From the IMG/VR virus record IMGVR_UViG_3300050120_000169, positions 1 through 64,000 of that record: 64,000 nt of DNA; one strand, 5' to 3'. Shown piece after piece: positions 47,954 through 56,000 of the stretch. Within the stretch, counting starts at the first letter, position 1. Each line of letters opens with the position of its first letter. The position numbers and the translations under genes are program-made. This stretch comes from a virus. The notes beneath the pieces are model-generated. The model was not told the origin of the DNA. It saw only the letters and a program-made list of their open reading frames with translations, and ran no database searches.

Positions 47954-48170
47954 AGGCCCGCACATCTGCTGGGTAGTGTATGAGCACCCGTTGGACTTCC
48001 CTGATGGGTATGTGGCCCGACAGTTCATTAATGGCAAGCCTACGGAAACTTGCTTGCGCTTTAAGGAACTAGGGCAACTTCGGGTTATACTCTGCTGGAA
48101 TTACCCGGAAATTCGCTATTTTCCGCGCCATGCGAGTGACGAACCGCAGATCAAAGAAATGTGGATGTAG
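47934..48170 (+). CDS. Small hypothetical protein
   Basis: A 78-residue protein if started at GTG 47934 (GGAG nine bases upstream); ATG 47919 would add five residues. Beta-rich: HICWVVYEHPLDFPDGYVA, ARQFINGK, TCLRFKELGQLRVILCW. It ends three bases before the primase gene. Function unknown. Confidence 0.5.
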   Translation: MNTSTGKGPHICWVVYEHPLDFPDGYVARQFINGKPTETCLRFKELGQLRVILCWNYPEIRYFPRHASDEPQIKEMWM

Positions 48171-48173
48171 AGC

Positions 48174-49181
48174 ATGAATCTTGAACAGGGGCGGGCGTTC
48201 TTGGAATGCCTGGGCGTCAAGCAATCCAAAATGAAGTCGGATGCGAAGTGGTTGCGCTGTAGCTGCCCGTTGGCTAGATGGACACACCAACACCATAAAG
48301 ATAGTAACCCCAGCTTTGCCCTATCACTGGATAGCACGCAGGCCCCCTTCTATACCTGTTTTACCTGCTTTAGTGGTAGTGCTGAGGACCTACTCCAAAC
48401 GCTCGAACTGTACACCCGGGAAACCCCCGAGCTACAGCATATGTACAACTTCGCACGGGCGCATGAGATCCTAGATGACGCGGAGTTGATGCTGCCGGTG
48501 ATGGGCGAGTACACCGAGGGTGTAAGCGAGGAACATAAGAAATTCGTGCCTTGGCCCGAAACCTACCTGCAATCATTTATACGTGCCAGTCAGCATCCAC
48601 TACCGGCTGAGTACCTAATGTCCCCAAAGGATCACTTAAATGAATTTGGACAAAAATGTAGAGCAATCCCTGCCGAGCGGCTCATCACTTTTGACGTCAG
48701 GTACGATCCAAGCAAGGGGATGGTGGTGTTTCCTTACCGGGATGCATATGGGCGACTGGCCGGTATGCGAGGGCGTTCCCTTACCGAAAAGAAGCACTAT
48801 GACTATACATGGCAAGGTGTTAATAACGCTGGTTTAGTGTGGTACAACGAGCAATGCCTGGACACCTTACCGGGCTGGGTAGTGGTGGTAGAAGGGCAAA
48901 TTGATGCCCTACGCGTGAGTGAGCGCTGGCCTAAGGTAGTGGCTAACATGACGGCCAAACCCAGCACGTCCAAGCTTGAGAAGCTGATGCACGCCCAGGG
49001 CACAATCCTAATCCCTGATGCTGATGCGGGCGGGGTAAATAGTGTCAAGCGCTACATTGAGTACCACCAGATGCACGATCAACCCCTACGGGTTTTACAC
49101 CTCCCAGACCTAGGGCAGAAGTTGGATCCAGACGACTGTGATCCAGATTATCTTCATTCTCGAATTTTGGAGATACTTTAA
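48174..49181 (+). CDS. DNA primase, DnaG/TOPRIM type
   Basis: A 335-residue protein. An N-terminal zinc-binding part (RCSCP near residue 29, then a YTCFTCFSGSAEDL segment near 61-70), an RNA polymerase-like part (KGMVVFPYRDAYGRLAGMRGR) and a TOPRIM fold with the catalytic Glu in VVVVEGQIDALRV (about 240) and the DxD pair in ILIPDADAGG (about 281-283). It synthesises primers for lagging-strand replication with the DnaB at 42961. Compact compared with cellular DnaG (no C-terminal helicase domain). Confidence 0.85.
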   Translation: MNLEQGRAFLECLGVKQSKMKSDAKWLRCSCPLARWTHQHHKDSNPSFALSLDSTQAPFYTCFTCFSGSAEDLLQTLELYTRETPELQHMYNFARAHEILDDAELMLPVMGEYTEGVSEEHKKFVPWPETYLQSFIRASQHPLPAEYLMSPKDHLNEFGQKCRAIPAERLITFDVRYDPSKGMVVFPYRDAYGRLAGMRGRSLTEKKHYDYTWQGVNNAGLVWYNEQCLDTLPGWVVVVEGQIDALRVSERWPKVVANMTAKPSTSKLEKLMHAQGTILIPDADAGGVNSVKRYIEYHQMHDQPLRVLHLPDLGQKLDPDDCDPDYLHSRILEIL

Positions 49182-49187
49182 TATCAT

Positions 49188-49215
49188 TTGACAAACCCCA
49201 GATTCGGCGTACAAT
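49188..49215 (+). promoter_or_regulatory. Early-type promoter, TTTGACAAA class
   Basis: TTGACA (49188-49193), 16 bp spacer, TACAAT (49210-49215). The transcript begins with AGTGC-CAGGGA-GCACT-TTTT (about 49222-49241), a small attenuator-like hairpin, before the SSB gene. Confidence 0.85.
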
Positions 49216-49272
49216 CCAGATAGTGCCAGGGAGCACTTTTTGAGGTTTAGTCCTGATTATCTGGAGTTCAAT

Positions 49273-50046
49273 ATGACTGTCTCATGGCTGAAACAAGGTG
49301 AAGCTAGTGTTGTAATTGCAAAACAAGAAGAAGCCGCATATGAAATGCGCAAGGAAGAACAGGGAAAAATGTCCCGGTTCTGGATGAAGGAAGGTGAAGA
49401 ATGCCGAATTACGTTTGTGGACGGCGATCTTGACCCAGAAAAGCAGATTTTGATCCCGCCTCGTTATTACGAGCACATGTTGTACCTCGATGGCAGTTGG
49501 AATAACCACTTTGTTTGTCCTGAGAAAACGGCCCCTCACCTGGGTGACAAATGCCCTATCTGTGCGGGCAACGAGTACCCCTACCTCGCATCGCTTTTCA
49601 CCATCATCGACCACCGCGAGTGGCAAAGCCAGAAGAACCCTGGCAAGGTCTACAAGGACCAAGCCAAGTTGTTTGTAGCTAAGGCCAAGACCGTAGAACT
49701 ATTGAACAAGATCGCGGTTAAGCGTGGCGGCCTCGCTGGCTGCACGTTTGACGTGATGCGGATCGGTGAAAAGAGCGCCAATGTGGGTACGAACTTCGAT
49801 TTCGTGGAGAAACAATCCATTGAGGTGCTGAAGGAAAAATACGTGCAGGAATGGACCGACCCGAAGACCAACAAAACCACCAAGATTTGCGTGTTTGTCC
49901 CAGCGAAATACGAAGAACAGATCGTGTTCCGCAGTGGTGCGCAACTTGAGGCCAAGGGTTTCGGCGCACCGAAGGTCAGCGGCTACAGCAGCAACACCCC
50001 GTCAGCCGGTGCTGGCGATATGACTGACTACGCAAACCAACTGTAA
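49273..50046 (+). CDS. Single-stranded DNA-binding protein, gp32-like
   Basis: A 257-residue protein; ATG 49273 has TGGAG six bases upstream. The core starts with RFWMKEGEECRITFVDGD, carries a zinc-type Cys set (FVCPEK and CPIC, about residues 78-101), ASLFTIIDHREW and KTVELLNKIAVKRGGLAG, and ends in a Ser/Gly linker with an acidic-aromatic tip (GAGDMTDYANQL). This matches phage SSBs of the gp32/T7-like OB type whose C-terminus recruits replication proteins. Highly expressed from its own early promoter. Confidence 0.75.
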   Translation: MTVSWLKQGEASVVIAKQEEAAYEMRKEEQGKMSRFWMKEGEECRITFVDGDLDPEKQILIPPRYYEHMLYLDGSWNNHFVCPEKTAPHLGDKCPICAGNEYPYLASLFTIIDHREWQSQKNPGKVYKDQAKLFVAKAKTVELLNKIAVKRGGLAGCTFDVMRIGEKSANVGTNFDFVEKQSIEVLKEKYVQEWTDPKTNKTTKICVFVPAKYEEQIVFRSGAQLEAKGFGAPKVSGYSSNTPSAGAGDMTDYANQL

Positions 50047-50052
50047 GTCAAC

Positions 50053-50152
50053 GGGGCGAGCAATTAGGCAAAGGAAGTGTATCCTCCACACTTTCCTGCC
50101 AGCACCTTATCCCAGTGGGTGTTTGCCGAATAGATTGGGAATCGCTCGCCCC
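50053..50152 (+). ncRNA. Structured intergenic RNA, three-way junction
   Basis: GGGGCGAGC (50053-50061) pairs perfectly with GCTCGCCCC (50144-50152). Inside are AAGGAAGTGT/ACACTTTCCT (about 50071-50097, one bulge) flanked by GGC/GCC, and CACC/GGGTG (50103-50121). A run of ten C follows (50149-50158). It lies between the SSB and helicase genes. No ORF is supported here; a regulatory or stable RNA is likely. Confidence 0.6.
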
Positions 50153-50171
50153 CCCCCCTAATGGAGTAAAA

Positions 50172-51515
50172 ATGACTTTACGCGTGCTGGACGTACAGCC
50201 GAAGTTCACGTCCGCTATGGCGGTTTATGACTTTAATTTGGCGATTGAGGCCAAGTTCAAATTCATGAGCAGATTTGGCGACCCGGTGAATATGTCATAC
50301 CGTGAAGGCAACTTGCTGTACGTGCCGCGTGAAGTAGTTCCTGTAGGCAAGGAAGATTACCGAGTTAGCAACAAGGTGTCCGCAATCAATTGCGCGATTG
50401 TGCCACGTAACGCCGAGCAGATACCCCTTTCGTCTAAATCATTAGACCTGCTTCGAAGCGGACAAAATCATGTTTTTAATGCGCCTACTGGATGGGGCAA
50501 GAGTGTAGTAGGTGGTTTTATAGCCGCAGCGTTAGGTCAGACGACAATTATTATTGTCAATAAGACAGACCTGATGGATAGCTGGTACGACGCCTTAGTA
50601 AATGTGCTAGGCATACCACCGAAACTGGTGGGCAAGGTGCAGCAGGACACCTGTAACTGGCAGGGAAAGCAGTTTGTGATCGCTATGGCGCATAGCGTGT
50701 GCAAGGAAGACAGATACCCCGATGAAATGTACCGGTATTTTGGGTTCATGATTGTCGATGAAGTAGATGCGATGGCCCCGGATTTCTTTGCCGGAATCTT
50801 CTCCAAATTCCCGGCGCGATACCGGTTAGGGTTCTCAGCCACCACTGACCGATCAGACGGTAAATGGAAGATCCTGACATACAATATCGGTCCCGTATTG
50901 GTGCAAGGTACGATTCTCCCGATGGTGCCCAAGATTCTGGTCAAGAAGACCAAGTGGCGCATCCCCCGGTGGAAGAAGTGGGTAGACGGGGAGGTAAAGG
51001 AAGAACCGATACCGCACAGCCCTGGACGCATGACGCTGGTAACTAAGGCCATGGCAAGCAGCTTGCCTCGTAATATGGAAATTGTTGAGTTCGTTAAGGC
51101 CGCGTACAAGGCTGACCGGACTACTTTGATACTGAGTGACTTAAGGGATGGACATCTTGACCCCCTGTTCTTGTTGTTGACCAAACAGGCAGGGATACCC
51201 GGCGATAAGATTGGTTATTACGTTGGGGGCATGACCAAGCAGGAATTAGAGGTAACGAAAAAGGCCAAGGTAGTGCTGGCGACTTACAAGATGGTAAATA
51301 GAGGCACGAACGTCCCACATTGGGACTCCCTGGTACTAGCTACACCTAAATGTGATGTACGTCAGGCAGTGGGCCGGGTTATTCGGTTTATGACTGATAA
51401 AAAACAACCCGTTGTATTGGATCTTGTGGATGTAGATCCGATTTTTCATACCTTTCATTTATCACGGGTGAAGTATTATTACAGTATTAAAGCAGAAATT
51501 GTGAGGATGGACTGA
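50172..51515 (+). CDS. SF2 DNA helicase, UvsW-like
   Basis: A 447-residue protein; ATG 50172 follows CTAATGGAGTAAAA. Motif I NAPTGWGKSVVGG (about residue 105), motif Ia TIIIVNKTDLMDSW, motif II IVDEVDAMAP (about 196), motif III GFSATTDRSDG (about 222) and motif VI QAVGRVIRFM identify an SF2 helicase of the UvsW type, which remodels recombination and replication forks. Overlaps functionally with the RecA, RuvC and nuclease genes that follow. Contains one palindrome copy in a different frame from the others. Confidence 0.85.
   Translation: MTLRVLDVQPKFTSAMAVYDFNLAIEAKFKFMSRFGDPVNMSYREGNLLYVPREVVPVGKEDYRVSNKVSAINCAIVPRNAEQIPLSSKSLDLLRSGQNHVFNAPTGWGKSVVGGFIAAALGQTTIIIVNKTDLMDSWYDALVNVLGIPPKLVGKVQQDTCNWQGKQFVIAMAHSVCKEDRYPDEMYRYFGFMIVDEVDAMAPDFFAGIFSKFPARYRLGFSATTDRSDGKWKILTYNIGPVLVQGTILPMVPKILVKKTKWRIPRWKKWVDGEVKEEPIPHSPGRMTLVTKAMASSLPRNMEIVEFVKAAYKADRTTLILSDLRDGHLDPLFLLLTKQAGIPGDKIGYYVGGMTKQELEVTKKAKVVLATYKMVNRGTNVPHWDSLVLATPKCDVRQAVGRVIRFMTDKKQPVVLDLVDVDPIFHTFHLSRVKYYYSIKAEIVRMD
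50380..50395. repeat. Dispersed palindrome, TCAA-loop copy, intragenic, off-frame
   Basis: CCGCAATCAATTGCGC, one terminal mismatch. The only intragenic copy read in another frame (S-A-I-N-C-A). Confidence 0.85.
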
Positions 51516-51517
51516 TC

Positions 51518-51949
51518 ATGACCGATGACGCATTCAACCGCTGGTACAAGAATCACAAGAAGGACTTTAACGACAAGCGGAAAAGTCGCTACCATACTGA
51601 TCCCGAGTACAAGAAGCGGGTGTTGGCGGCCAGTCGGCAAACCCGAGAAGATCGGCGTAAAGGTGTGGTGAAGTCGGCTACTAGTCAGAGTGGGGTGGTA
51701 AATCTGTCGGCCTTAGCCGAGGACCTAGAGATATCGGTTTGGACGCTTCGGAACTGGATGGCTAACGATTATTTTCCAAGACCCCAGATAGAGGGTGGGG
51801 GGCTATGGTTCACGCCCTGGCAAGTAGCACTCGTGGCACTGATTCAAGAATTCATGAAAGATAACAACGTTCGACGCCTAAGCGCCGCCCAGCGCCAAGA
51901 TTTACAAAAAGTCTTGACCTATATCCATGCCCATTGGGGTGATGCATGA
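51518..51949 (+). CDS. Putative DNA-binding protein with MerR-like helix-turn-helix
   Basis: A 143-residue protein. The first 60 residues are very basic (NRWYKNHKKDFNDKRKSRYH, RQTREDRRKGVVK). About residues 65-105 form a MerR-like winged helix: NLSALAEDLEISVWTLRNWM, YFPRPQIEGGGLWFTPWQV. The end is helical (RRLSAAQRQDLQKVL). It could regulate middle genes or bind the dispersed palindrome; neither is shown. Starts two bases after the helicase stop. Confidence 0.55.
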   Translation: MTDDAFNRWYKNHKKDFNDKRKSRYHTDPEYKKRVLAASRQTREDRRKGVVKSATSQSGVVNLSALAEDLEISVWTLRNWMANDYFPRPQIEGGGLWFTPWQVALVALIQEFMKDNNVRRLSAAQRQDLQKVLTYIHAHWGDA

Positions 51950-52302
51950 GTGTAACTATCCACAAACCTAATCCGTACGCCAAACATCTGGTTAGTGAGC
52001 CAGTGAAGGGCACCACGACTGTAACCCATGTCCAAACCCTGGGGAAAGGTCAAAAAGAAGAAAAGCTACTATCGTCAACCGATGAACTGGTAAGCAAAGG
52101 TCTGATTGTCCCCAAGGAGCAGCTTCACATGTTGGAGGTAGGGGGCGGTACGACGATCAACCTGGGCAATTTCGAATCGGCACGAATTGATGTACGGCTC
52201 ACAGCGCCATGTACAAAGGCTGATTTGATGGAAACCTACGAATTTGCCAGCGATTGGGTAAGCGAACGCATTATTGCGGCAGTCAAAGCCGCTAAGGGGT
52301 AG
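51946..52302 (+). CDS. Hypothetical protein coupled to recA
   Basis: A 118-residue protein overlapping the previous stop (ATGA). Disordered N-terminal 30 residues (KPNPYAKHLVSEPVKG), then STDELVSKGLIVPKEQLHML and a compact beta-alpha domain (GTTINLGNFESARIDVRLTA, METYEFASDWVSERIIAAV). The ...R-I-x-V-x-L-x-x-P-x...A-x-x-W-V-x-x-R layout is shared with small uncharacterised phage proteins next to RecA genes. Possibly a RecA accessory. Confidence 0.5.
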   Translation: MSVTIHKPNPYAKHLVSEPVKGTTTVTHVQTLGKGQKEEKLLSSTDELVSKGLIVPKEQLHMLEVGGGTTINLGNFESARIDVRLTAPCTKADLMETYEFASDWVSERIIAAVKAAKG

Positions 52303-52305
52303 ACC

Positions 52306-53562
52306 ATGCCAGTTACAGTAGGAAAACCCGGCACGAAACCGGGACCGGTAAAAATTACAGCGGATGTAAAATCGATAGTGCCTGTCAATGCCCCGGAACC
52401 GGCTAAGAAAAAAATAACCAGTGAGTTGTCGGTTGTATTGGCTCAGATCAAAAAGGATAAAGGCGATAAGGTTGTCTACCGGGGGCGCGATGTTCCTGAT
52501 GTAAAACGCTGCCCAACTGGCGATTTTGAGTTTGATTTCAATACCGGTGGGGGCTTCCCGCGTGGGCGCATATCGCTCATTTACGGGCCTGAGTCTAGCT
52601 GCAAGACCACGTTTGCTCTACGTGCCGCCGCAGTGGCGCAGCGCGGCCCGAAAGAATGTAATAAGGTGGTGTTTGTGGATGTAGAGCACTCCTTTGATAC
52701 GGCGCGGGCCGAGGAACTGAGTGTGGATGTAGACGAATTGATTGTGGTTAAGCCCGGTTACGGCGAAGAAGCGGCGGACATTATCGTTGCTGTGATTGCC
52801 GCTGAGGATGTCGCAATGGTTATTGTTGATTCCCTGGCCGCCATGATTTCTACGGCTGAGATTGATAAATCAATGGAGAAGTTCGACGTTGGCACCAGCG
52901 CGATCCTAATTAAGCGCATGACCAATAAGGTTAATAACCAGCTTTCAGCCGAGGCCAAGCGAGATCATTACCCGGCTGTGATCCTGATCAATCAGATTCG
53001 GTACAAGGTTGGTGTGGTATTTGGCAACCCGGAAACGACACCGGGCGGGAAAAACCCGCATTTCTTGTCTGCGTTGACCGTTCGGGTGAGTGGCAAGAAC
53101 AAGATTGTTGGTGCCGTGAATCCAGATAAACCGTCATATAAAGAATTGACTTGCGACATTATCAAAGCCAAGGTGGGCATCATCCGCAGCCACTTTGAGT
53201 TCGATATGGCGATGTTTGCACATGGCGACCTACTGGCTGGGGAAACCAAAAGTTGGGGGCTGGTAAAAGACGAACTTCAGGCGGCTGGGTTGTTGAAGAA
53301 AGGCCCGAAGGAAAAGGGTTGGGAACTGGAAGGAAAAGTGTACCCAACTCAGCAGGTGATCGAAGACACGTACTACGCCGAAGCCGACTTCTCGTTGCAC
53401 CTCCAGCAGTTGGTGATTGCCCAGTACGATGGCAAGAAGACGGTTTTTGATAACACCAAGAAATTCCTGGCACAATCTGATCAAGAAGTGGAAGCTCAGC
53501 CAATTGATACGACGGGGGGGATGCTTTTCCAGGAGTCTAAAGATGTCGAATCCATATCTTGA
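52306..53562 (+). CDS. RecA/UvsX-like recombinase with altered Walker A
   Basis: A 418-residue protein. RecA core: FPRGRISLIYGPESSCKTTFALR (residues about 84-107), Walker B-like VAMVIVDSLAAM, and loop L2 region NQIRYKVGVVFGNPETTPGG, with a C-terminal domain (AGLLKKGPKEKGWELEGK). The P-loop is GPESSCKTT: Cys99 replaces the Gly that normally precedes Lys100, which is otherwise nearly invariant. The rest of the active site looks intact. It would catalyse strand exchange with the neighbouring UvsW-like helicase, nucleases and RuvC. Confidence 0.85.
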   Translation: MPVTVGKPGTKPGPVKITADVKSIVPVNAPEPAKKKITSELSVVLAQIKKDKGDKVVYRGRDVPDVKRCPTGDFEFDFNTGGGFPRGRISLIYGPESSCKTTFALRAAAVAQRGPKECNKVVFVDVEHSFDTARAEELSVDVDELIVVKPGYGEEAADIIVAVIAAEDVAMVIVDSLAAMISTAEIDKSMEKFDVGTSAILIKRMTNKVNNQLSAEAKRDHYPAVILINQIRYKVGVVFGNPETTPGGKNPHFLSALTVRVSGKNKIVGAVNPDKPSYKELTCDIIKAKVGIIRSHFEFDMAMFAHGDLLAGETKSWGLVKDELQAAGLLKKGPKEKGWELEGKVYPTQQVIEDTYYAEADFSLHLQQLVIAQYDGKKTVFDNTKKFLAQSDQEVEAQPIDTTGGMLFQESKDVESIS

Positions 53563-53911
53563 ACGAGCCGCCAAAAAGCTAATTGGCGACACAGGACGGG
53601 CTAGTGAGAAGCGCGTGGCTCGCTCAATGGGCGGTCGGCTGCAACCAGCCAGTGGGGCTGTGGACGGCCACAAGGGTGATTTCAAGCTAAAACGACGAAT
53701 GAAGTTTTTGGCTGAGGCAAAAAGTACCACTGGTGATACACTCAAACTCGATCTTGGGTGGTTAATGAAAATTACATCTGAAGCGTTGGCCCAACGTGCT
53801 AAACCCATGCTGGTGGTGAGCTTTACCACTCCCGAGGGCAAACTTCGCGGGCTAAAGGAAGACTGGGTGTGTATCCCACGCCACGTATTCGATGAGTTGA
53901 CGGAGGAATGA
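53543..53911 (+). CDS. PD-(D/E)xK nuclease, Holliday-junction-resolvase-like
   Basis: A 122-residue protein; ATG 53543 lies in the end of recA with GGAG nine bases upstream. GRASEKRVARSMGGRLQPASG, then GDFKLKRRMKFLAEAKSTTGD gives the catalytic D...E-x-K (Asp about 48, E-A-K about 59-61), followed by WLMKITSEALAQRAKPMLVVSF, the Hjc/VRR-type layout. Small, single-domain endonuclease acting on branched recombination intermediates is the most likely role. Confidence 0.7.
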   Translation: MSNPYLERAAKKLIGDTGRASEKRVARSMGGRLQPASGAVDGHKGDFKLKRRMKFLAEAKSTTGDTLKLDLGWLMKITSEALAQRAKPMLVVSFTTPEGKLRGLKEDWVCIPRHVFDELTEE

Positions 53912-53913
53912 AA

Positions 53914-54168
53914 ATGATGGATTGTACTGAGGCAGAAACCCGGTTGGCGAAATGTGTTGAAATGCTGGAAGAACAATTTCGGGGGGAATTTCATTTCGCG
54001 GTGTTTGTGATGCGGCGTCCCATTGATGGGGAACCGGATTCAGATGTCATTGAAGGCACGTATATGAGCACGTTGCCAAACCCTGAGTTACGGTCCTGTG
54101 TAGTTGGTATGATTGATGGCACGGATCCTGACGATATAGAGCAGATTCAAGGTAGTTCGATCAACTAG
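53914..54168 (+). CDS. Small hypothetical protein, tandem family copy 1
   Basis: An 84-residue protein. ATG 53914 has GGAGG seven bases upstream; ATG 53908 is in frame but too close to it. C-x-E-A-E-T-R-L-A-K-C-V-E-M-L-E-E-Q-F is followed by FHFAVFVMRRPIDGEPD and an acidic helix. The next gene has the same plan, suggesting an old duplication. Function unknown. Confidence 0.55.
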   Translation: MMDCTEAETRLAKCVEMLEEQFRGEFHFAVFVMRRPIDGEPDSDVIEGTYMSTLPNPELRSCVVGMIDGTDPDDIEQIQGSSIN

Positions 54169-54179
54169 CGAGGTTTGTC

Positions 54180-54425
54180 ATGACCGGTGATGAAGCTGAC
54201 AAAAAGATGCGCAAATGCGTTGATTACATCCAAAAGCAGTTTGGGCAGGGTGAAACGGCTTTTGGACTGGTCGTGGTTGTACGAACTGATGAAGACCCTG
54301 AGGGGGATTTAGGCTATAGCGGCTCAATGACCCTGCGCGAAACCGGCGATGTAATCCAAGCCTATCTCGAAGGCGAAGGCCCAGCCGACGAGCGTGGCGA
54401 TTTCAAACCCATCCTGTTGAACTAG
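54180..54425 (+). CDS. Small hypothetical protein, tandem family copy 2
   Basis: An 81-residue protein sharing with the 53914 gene the start helix DEADKKMRKCVDYIQKQF, the FGLVVVVRTDEDPEGD strand and the acidic end. Sequence identity is low, so the relation rests on the same length and element order. Function unknown. Confidence 0.55.
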   Translation: MTGDEADKKMRKCVDYIQKQFGQGETAFGLVVVVRTDEDPEGDLGYSGSMTLRETGDVIQAYLEGEGPADERGDFKPILLN

Positions 54426-54432
54426 GACTACC

Positions 54433-55326
54433 GTGACCGCTGGCTGGCTTAAAGAAGCTGTGATTGGGATGGGCACTCCACAGGTGTCGATCATCCAGCG
54501 CATCAAGGCAAATCTGGGCGGTCATACTCAACCCAGGGCCAAGGACGTGGTACACGCGTCGGACGCCACGAAGCCTAACTTTTGCCCACGACATTGGGCG
54601 TTGCTGGATATCGAAAAGAAAAAGATCCCCGAGGAATACATATCGACGGCCTTGGCCGCCACGTTCGACGTAGGACGCGCCACGGCGGACTTGGTAACCG
54701 AGCATTGGCTAGGCGACTCGGCCATCGGTAATTGGAAATGTGCGACCTGCGGTGAGCAGCGATCCTTCTGTTCGAAACCCAAGAACGGGTGCGCAAAGCA
54801 GTTAGGATGCAACTGGCGTTATAAGGAAGTGGTATTCGAGTCCAAGGAGTACGGTGTTAGTGGATCAATTGACGTAATGGTGGACCTTGGCGCGGCGCTG
54901 GTGGCAGCGACCGAGCTAAAGATTATCAAGGTCGAGGACTTTGCCGAGATCAAACAACCGTTGGCCGAACACGTACTACGCACCCAAATGTATTTGAAGC
55001 TGATTTCCGATAGCAATTCCGCGTACAAGAACCGGATCAACTTGCACGAGGCCCGAGTGTTTTATGCCAGCCGAGGTTACGGTAAGGCCAATTTGGATCA
55101 CAATAAAGAGGTTCTGCCGTTCAAGGAATTTGTGGTCAAGCGCAACGACGAACGGGTAGTGCCGCTGCTCAAGAACGCCCAGCAGGTTATGATTTTTAGA
55201 CAGACTGGGGAGATGCCAAGCGGTATCTGCACGTTACCCAGTGACAAGTACGCTAAGCACTGTACAACCTGCAAGGGCTGTTTCTCGGGCCAATACCCGG
55301 CTGCACAACCGTCTTTGGAGTTGTGA
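54433..55326 (+). CDS. Cas4/RecB-like PD-(D/E)xK exonuclease with Cys cluster
   Basis: A 297-residue protein with GTG start. CATCGEQRSFCSKPKNGC (about residues 98-115) is a zinc-like insertion. GVSGSIDVMVDLGAAL...AATELKIIKVED provides the D...E-x-K nuclease core (Asp about 146, E-L-K about 159-161), and QPLAEHVLRTQMYLKLIS is the following QhxxY helix. The C-terminal CTLPSDKYAKHCTTCKGC is an iron-sulfur-type Cys set as in Cas4/AddB nucleases. Likely processes DNA ends for recombination. No CRISPR array is nearby. Confidence 0.75.
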   Translation: MTAGWLKEAVIGMGTPQVSIIQRIKANLGGHTQPRAKDVVHASDATKPNFCPRHWALLDIEKKKIPEEYISTALAATFDVGRATADLVTEHWLGDSAIGNWKCATCGEQRSFCSKPKNGCAKQLGCNWRYKEVVFESKEYGVSGSIDVMVDLGAALVAATELKIIKVEDFAEIKQPLAEHVLRTQMYLKLISDSNSAYKNRINLHEARVFYASRGYGKANLDHNKEVLPFKEFVVKRNDERVVPLLKNAQQVMIFRQTGEMPSGICTLPSDKYAKHCTTCKGCFSGQYPAAQPSLEL

Positions 55327-56000
55327 TGGTAGTCGCGTACACGAACCACAATCCACAACCGGTGTTGGCCGTGCCTGCGCCTAAGAAAGCGATGTCAGTA
55401 TTGGGTAGTAGCGCCAAGAATACAGAGTTCAACGGCAGCGACGAGTGGTACACGCCACAATTCTGTATCGACATGGCCCGGGAAGTACTCGGACATATTG
55501 ATTTAGATCCGGCGTCTAGCTTTCAGGCCAACTTTCGGGTGCACGCTGATCATTACTTCACGGCTGAAGAGGATGGACTAAGCAAACCGTGGACACATCC
55601 ATATGGAGGTGTGGCGTTACCGAGCAAAATATGGCTTAACCCGCCTAACTCGTTAATGACGCGTTTTGCCAAGAAAATCGTCACGGAGATAGAGGCCGGT
55701 CATGTTGAGTCTATGATTGTGGTCATCAACACCCGCTGCGATACCGGTTGGTTTATTGACATGTTTAAGCGCTTTGGCGGGTACTTCACCCGGGGCCGCG
55801 TTGGGTTCGAAAAGCACAATGCAGAGACCGGAGAGCTAATAAGCAGTACGGATGGCGGTGCGCCGACCGGGCAAGTATTTTTTTATCATGGACCTGATCG
55901 AGAAAAATTCGTATCGGTATTTAGTCGTTACGAGGGGTATTACGTGCCACCCGAATCGGTGACGCGTTTTTCCGGTAAGAAGTGGCGAGGGTCGAAATGA
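55326..56000 (+). CDS. Phage N6-adenine DNA methyltransferase (Dam-type)
   Basis: A 224-residue protein; ATG 55326 overlaps the previous stop and has GGAG five bases upstream. NGSDEWYTPQFCIDMAREVLG, IDLDPASS and KIWLNPPNSLMTRFAKK (the NPPx catalytic motif, about residue 103) followed by VNTRCDTGWF and RVGFEKHN are typical of phage Dam-like methyltransferases. Methylates adenine, probably to evade host restriction. It is embedded in the recombination gene run and overlaps ruvC. Confidence 0.85.
   Translation: MVVAYTNHNPQPVLAVPAPKKAMSVLGSSAKNTEFNGSDEWYTPQFCIDMAREVLGHIDLDPASSFQANFRVHADHYFTAEEDGLSKPWTHPYGGVALPSKIWLNPPNSLMTRFAKKIVTEIEAGHVESMIVVINTRCDTGWFIDMFKRFGGYFTRGRVGFEKHNAETGELISSTDGGAPTGQVFFYHGPDREKFVSVFSRYEGYYVPPESVTRFSGKKWRGSK

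Noticed and set aside
54433-55326. CRISPR-Cas association of the Cas4-like gene
   Set aside because: No repeat-spacer array and no other cas gene in the window; Cas4/RecB-like nucleases are common in phage recombination modules.
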